NCBI GenBank assembly: GCA_900299145.1
Contig: OMIN01000012.1
Location: forward strand, 1 to 64,000
Source of the DNA: Betaproteobacteria bacterium
GTDB taxonomy: Bacteria; Pseudomonadota; Gammaproteobacteria; Burkholderiales; SG8-41
DNA length: 64,000 nucleotides
Direction: 5' to 3'
The first letter of the stretch is position 1; each line of letters begins with the position of its first letter. Shown piece after piece: positions 60,534 to 64,000 of this stretch. Below the pieces are notes generated by a model. It searched no databases. It was not told the origin of the DNA and saw only the letters and a list, made by a program, of their open reading frames with translations. The position numbers and the translations under genes are program-made.

Positions 60534-61508
60534 TCAGTCGAGCTTGATATTTGACTGGCGCACGACTTCCAGCCATTTTGCGGATTCAGCCTTGATAAAT
60601 GCCTGAAACTCAGCTGGGGTCGTGCCCTTGATCTCGCCAGCATAGGAATGCCACTTATCGATCAGAGGCTGACTCTGCGCGATGGCCTGCTTTACCGCGG
60701 CACTGAGCTTTTCCACATTCGCATGGGGGGTGCCCGCCGGTGCGAGCAAGCCGATACCGAACACGGGATTGAAATCCGTCACCCCCGATTCGGCAAAAGT
60801 CTGCACATTGGGATAGGCGGCGTGGCGAGAACTGCCTGTCAGTGCCAGTAACTTCAGCCGCCCCGCCGCAATGTTGCCGTACGATGCAGGTAGTGCGTCG
60901 AACATCAAATGTATTTGCCCGCCCACGAGATCGGCAAAAGGCGCGCTGGCGCTATAGGGCACGTGATGGAACTTGGCGCCTGAACGGTTTTCAAACAATA
61001 AAGCCGCAAGATGGTTGCCGCTGCCGACACCAACGTTGCCCGCCATCAGGCTGCCCGGTTTGCTTTTTAACTGTGCCACAACGTCCTTGACATTGCTTGC
61101 GGGCAGGCCGGCGGTTGCGAGCAGCCCAACGCGCACCAAGCCCATGAGGCTGACTGGCGCAAAATCCCGCTCGACGTTATAAGGCACCGATTTATAAACG
61201 TGCGGCACTATGCACAGCGCAGTAGGTGTGGCAACCACCAGCGTGTAGCCGTCCGGCGTCGCCTTGGCGCCCGCTTCCATGCCAATGCGGTTTGCGGCGC
61301 CGGGACGATTTTCCACCACCACTGTCTGCTTTAGTACCCTACTGAGTTCTGCCGTAACGCTGCGAGTATCAACATCGGGACCTGTTCCTGCCGGGAAAGG
61401 CGCGATGACGCGAATGGGTCTCACGGGGTAATCCTGCGCGTGTCCGGCGGTAGCGACGGCACTGAGGGCCAAGACGGCAAAACGGGTGAATCGGGCAAAG
61501 TGGATCAA
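60534..61508 (-). CDS. Bug/TctC-family periplasmic solute receptor (10)
   Basis: The TTG at 61508 with AGGGAG upstream starts a good leader, LIHFARFTRFAVLALSAVATAGHAQ; the frame to 61835 runs through the LysR gene and is rejected. DYPVRPIRVIAPFPAGTGPDVDTRSVTAEL, VENRPGAANRIGMEAGAKATPDGYTLVVA, MAGNVGVGSGNHLAALLFENRSG and VPYSASAPFADLVGGQIHLMF are the ligand-loop regions. It is divergent from a LysR gene, which probably controls it, and is followed by the VOC gene. Confidence 0.9.
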   Translation of the reverse strand: MIHFARFTRFAVLALSAVATAGHAQDYPVRPIRVIAPFPAGTGPDVDTRSVTAELSRVLKQTVVVENRPGAANRIGMEAGAKATPDGYTLVVATPTALCIVPHVYKSVPYNVERDFAPVSLMGLVRVGLLATAGLPASNVKDVVAQLKSKPGSLMAGNVGVGSGNHLAALLFENRSGAKFHHVPYSASAPFADLVGGQIHLMFDALPASYGNIAAGRLKLLALTGSSRHAAYPNVQTFAESGVTDFNPVFGIGLLAPAGTPHANVEKLSAAVKQAIAQSQPLIDKWHSYAGEIKGTTPAEFQAFIKAESAKWLEVVRQSNIKLD

Positions 61509-61597
61509 GGTGTTCTCCCTGTTTTTGAGTGGATTTTGGTTGCAACGGGGCGCGAGTATTCCGGCTTGCGCGCCGTTGGGGAACCCGGTATTTTGCG

Positions 61598-61624
61598 ATA
61601 GGGCTATATATGCTATACCCATAT
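61598..61624. promoter_or_regulatory. Candidate LysR operator between the LysR and Bug genes
   Basis: ATAGGGCTATATATGCTATA and the following CCCATAT form an imperfect dyad in the 127 bp between the divergent LysR and Bug starts. The layout agrees with a T-N11-A type LysR site and covers the expected -35/-10 region of the LysR gene. No experiment supports it. Confidence 0.5.
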
Positions 61625-61635
61625 AAGGAATCGTG

Positions 61636-62592
61636 ATGCCCCCGAACTCGAAGGACACCGACAGCCACATTGGCCGGCGCCTCAAGCTGCGCGATCTGCA
61701 AATCCTCGCCAGCGTTGCGCAGCATGGCAGCATGGCGAAAGCTGCGGCCCAGCTATCGACCGCACAGCCCACGGTGTCGCAAGCCATCGCCGATCTGGAG
61801 GAAGCCGTGGGTGTACGGCTGTTTGACCGCAGCACGCAAGGTGTCGTGCCGACGGTCTATGGTGAAATTCTGTTGAAACGCGGCGCCGAAGCGTTCGATG
61901 CGTTGAAGCAGGGCATGCGCGATATTGAGTTTCACGCAACGTCTGGTGCGGGTGATGTTTGGGTGGGATGCATGGAAGCGCTGTTACATGGATTATTGCC
62001 CGCAGTCATTCAGAGGCTTGCGCAACGGCACCCGAAGATTATTGTGCATGCGACAGAGGTAAATCCGTCAGAGAATGTTCACGTCCTGAGCGAACGTAAA
62101 CTCGATCTGTTGATCGGCAGATCCACGCGGGCGCAAGGGGATGATGATCTCAATTCGGAAACCCTGTTTGAGGATGCGTTTACCGTGGTCGCCGGGGAAA
62201 AAAATCCCTGGGCGCGCCGGCGCAAGGTTGCACTGGCGGATTTGATGGACGAAGGGTGGCTTTACGGCGAGCCGGGTAACGCCACGCAGGCGCGCATATC
62301 TGAAATCATATTGGCCAAAACCGGACGGCTGCCGCGGGTCGCCATGTACACCACGTCCATGAACTTGCGACTCGCCTTGCTGGCATCGGGTAACTACATT
62401 TCCTGCATACCGGGCTCGGTTTACCGTTACGGCGCCGCGGGAAGACCCATCAAGGAACTGCCGGTGGTGGATATGGCGCTTAAATTGCCCGTGGCGATTC
62501 TCACGCTCAAGAACCGCACGCTAAACCCGGCAGTGAAAATTTTTATCGACACCGCGCGGGACGTAGCGAAGACGATGCAGGCAGATGCTTGA
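61636..62592 (+). CDS. LysR-family transcriptional regulator
   Basis: 318 residues: the N-terminal winged helix-turn-helix is LKLRDLQILASVAQHGSMAKAAAQLSTAQPTVSQAIADLEEAVGVRLFDRSTQGVVPTVYG, and the rest is the effector domain with DLLIGRSTRAQGDDDLNSETLFEDAFTVVAGEKNPWARRR. ATG at 61636 with AAGGAA upstream. Divergence from a Bug receptor gene suggests that it activates that gene in response to the receptor's substrate or a derivative. It is the only regulator of this kind in the window. Confidence 0.93.
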   Translation: MPPNSKDTDSHIGRRLKLRDLQILASVAQHGSMAKAAAQLSTAQPTVSQAIADLEEAVGVRLFDRSTQGVVPTVYGEILLKRGAEAFDALKQGMRDIEFHATSGAGDVWVGCMEALLHGLLPAVIQRLAQRHPKIIVHATEVNPSENVHVLSERKLDLLIGRSTRAQGDDDLNSETLFEDAFTVVAGEKNPWARRRKVALADLMDEGWLYGEPGNATQARISEIILAKTGRLPRVAMYTTSMNLRLALLASGNYISCIPGSVYRYGAAGRPIKELPVVDMALKLPVAILTLKNRTLNPAVKIFIDTARDVAKTMQADA

Positions 62593-62691
62593 CGGCCGCA
62601 CTGACTATTCTCATCAAGGAAGCAAACGGAGGCCGCCTCAGTACATAACGCGCGCTGGCGCCGTAATGCCGTGCCGCGGCCAACGCCCGGA

Positions 62692-64000
62692 TCAGACTTT
62701 CGCCGGCACCACCGGGAGCAACATCGCTGCCGGATACTGCGGCCCGAAGTGCAGCGTGACGTTGCCGCCAAAGATATCTGGCGGACGATCATCCGGATCG
62801 TCGTGCATGAACGGCCCGCAGCCGCTCATCGGGTTTTTCATGTTGGAAAGCGATGCCGCGCTCAAGCCGTGATCGTAGTCCTTGCCCTTGATGGTGAGCG
62901 CAATGCGGTAACCCTTGGGCACGACAATGCAGGTGGGCCAGATTTCGATGTCGAGTTCGACGACCTCGCCGGGTGTCAGCGGCTGATTTTCGTCGTGCGT
63001 GTGATACGGGCGGTACGGCAGGCTCTTCGCTTTGTCGAGCTTGCGGTGCGAGGCGCGCAGCCAGCCTTGAGCGACCGGGGTCTTGGGATCGAGCGCGCCC
63101 TGAAACAGCACCTCTTTGTTTTGCGGATCGAACACGCGAAGTATCACAAACAGATCGGCATCAGCGGTCGTTGACGACACGAACAGTTTCAGTGCGGCTG
63201 GTCCGGTGATCTCGGTTTCCTTGTCCATCGGCGGCATGCTGAACGTAACGCCGTCGCCCATGGCATCGTAAGTAATTGTTTTTATTGAATTATTTTTAGC
63301 GGTACCAAGCGTGAGATTGGCACCATCAAGATAAAAATTTGTCCACTGCGTGCGCGCAATCGGCCATTCGTTTTCATGCCGCAGTACGAATTTTTCGCGT
63401 CCGTTGCTATCGTGCACATGCCGGATTAGCAGTTGCACTTTCGGCTGTTTATCCCAGCCATTTTGTTGACCCTTCAAAAAATAATCGAAAAACCTTTTCT
63501 GCAAGCCAACGCCGTAGTCGGTGTAAAACGGCGCCCAGTGCGAACCACCGTGCGCCTCCAGCCATTTGTGTTCCGACGCGGCGTGCATGAATCCCTCAAA
63601 GTTGCCGCGCGGATGCAGGCCCTGCCCACCCCAGTTGGCGGCGGAGAGCAGCGGCACTTTCACTTTGGACAAATCCCCGCTGCGCTCGCGGTAGTACGGA
63701 CCATCCAGCGTATTCTTGCTGAGATTCGCCCACATGTCTTCGCGGTTCTTGATCAGTTCCTCGTCGCTCAAGGTTTCCGGCCCGCAAGCCAGCTCGCCGG
63801 TGAGCGGGCTGCGCGAGCCGCGTTCACCGACGCCGTGCTGCACGGTTTTCACCTGCATATCCTGCCAGTTTTTGCGGAACACGCAGATGATGCCGCCATG
63901 GTGCGTAGAGTCACGGTAGTTGTCAGCCCAGCCTTCCCACACGCAGATCGCGGCCAGATGCGGTGGTTGCATCGCCGCCGCCTTCCATTGATTTGACGCG
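62692..64000 (-). CDS. CocE/NonD-family hydrolase, 5' end outside the window
   Basis: The reading frame is open through the window edge: codons before the ATG at 63972 read ASNQWKAAAMQPPHLAAICVWEGWADNYRD, which matches the family, so the true start is beyond 64000. Visible parts are the end of the alpha/beta hydrolase domain (PLLSAANWGGQGLHPRGNFEGF, GGSHWAPFY) and the C-terminal beta-sandwich (VTFSMPPMDKETEITGPAALKLFVSSTTADADLFVILRVFD). Members of this S15-related family hydrolyse esters and peptides such as cocaine or X-Pro substrates; the substrate here is unknown. An A/T-rich dispersed repeat is inserted in frame between the two domains (KNNSIKTITY). Confidence 0.92.
   Translation of the reverse strand, partial: ASNQWKAAAMQPPHLAAICVWEGWADNYRDSTHHGGIICVFRKNWQDMQVKTVQHGVGERGSRSPLTGELACGPETLSDEELIKNREDMWANLSKNTLDGPYYRERSGDLSKVKVPLLSAANWGGQGLHPRGNFEGFMHAASEHKWLEAHGGSHWAPFYTDYGVGLQKRFFDYFLKGQQNGWDKQPKVQLLIRHVHDSNGREKFVLRHENEWPIARTQWTNFYLDGANLTLGTAKNNSIKTITYDAMGDGVTFSMPPMDKETEITGPAALKLFVSSTTADADLFVILRVFDPQNKEVLFQGALDPKTPVAQGWLRASHRKLDKAKSLPYRPYHTHDENQPLTPGEVVELDIEIWPTCIVVPKGYRIALTIKGKDYDHGLSAASLSNMKNPMSGCGPFMHDDPDDRPPDIFGGNVTLHFGPQYPAAMLLPVVPAKV
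63268..63300 (-). repeat. A/T-rich dispersed repeat, copy 17, in frame in the CocE-like gene
   Basis: On the minus strand the core AATTCAATAAAAACAATTAC is translated NSIKTIT. With its AAAAATA leader it matches the uvrA copy at 41612 almost base for base over 30 bp. Confidence 0.9.

Noticed and set aside
1-64000. CRISPR array
   Set aside because: No regular repeat-spacer pattern was found; the tandem arrays have no unique spacers and the dispersed repeats are kilobases apart.

Overview
The window is about 59 kb of G+C-rich chromosome preceded by about 4.9 kb of A+T-richer accessory DNA. Conserved gene order (rph, rdgB and hemW in one direction; yicC, gmk, rpoZ and spoT in the other; thiS, thiG and trmB together) and ten receptors of the Bug/TctC type point to a betaproteobacterium, most likely Burkholderiales. 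This is inferred from gene content only.

1-4914: the right-hand part of an integrated element. It holds the first codons of an IS3-family OrfA running out of the window, a tyrosine recombinase reduced to its catalytic domain, a 1053-residue primase-helicase replication protein, a nested inverted repeat behind that gene and a 58-codon gene with a strong ribosome binding site. The junction with the chromosome falls in the anticodon loop of a tRNA-Gly(CCC) gene; only its 5' half is present.

4988-22376: mostly housekeeping genes: a conserved betaproteobacterial protein, thiS-thiG, trmB, a PAS-PAS-GGDEF-EAL protein with a degenerate GGDEF site, hemW, rdgB, rph, yicC, gmk, rpoZ, spoT and an MlaC-like gene. 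Bug receptor genes and a class II aldolase gene sit between them.

22377-36751: accessory catabolism: two MFS transporters, four Bug receptors, an SDR, three crotonase-fold proteins, a carboxymuconolactone decarboxylase-like protein, a hydroxyisobutyrate dehydrogenase-like protein and a zinc alcohol dehydrogenase. 36933-42518 encodes a double-length UvrA with four ATPase domains. 42532-64000 mixes catabolic genes (alpha/beta hydrolase, amidohydrolase, TauD-like dioxygenase, MmgE/PrpD, enolase-superfamily dehydratase, CocE-like hydrolase), three Bug receptors, one with a divergent LysR gene, and general functions (pdxH, a PiT transporter with its DUF47 partner, two msrA genes, SWIB and TPM-domain proteins).

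The most unusual feature is in the repeats. At least 17 copies of a short, almost pure A/T sequence (core AATAAAAACAAATANTTAC) lie in the G+C-rich chromosome and none in the integrated element. They occur between genes, at start and stop codons, and in frame inside uvrA (twice) and the CocE-like gene. Separately, short-period tandem repeats (7 to 12 bp units) fill gene junctions and are inserted in frame in uvrA, pdxH and msrA. Paired palindromes of the ATTCCCGCGAAAGCGGGAAT type form a third class.
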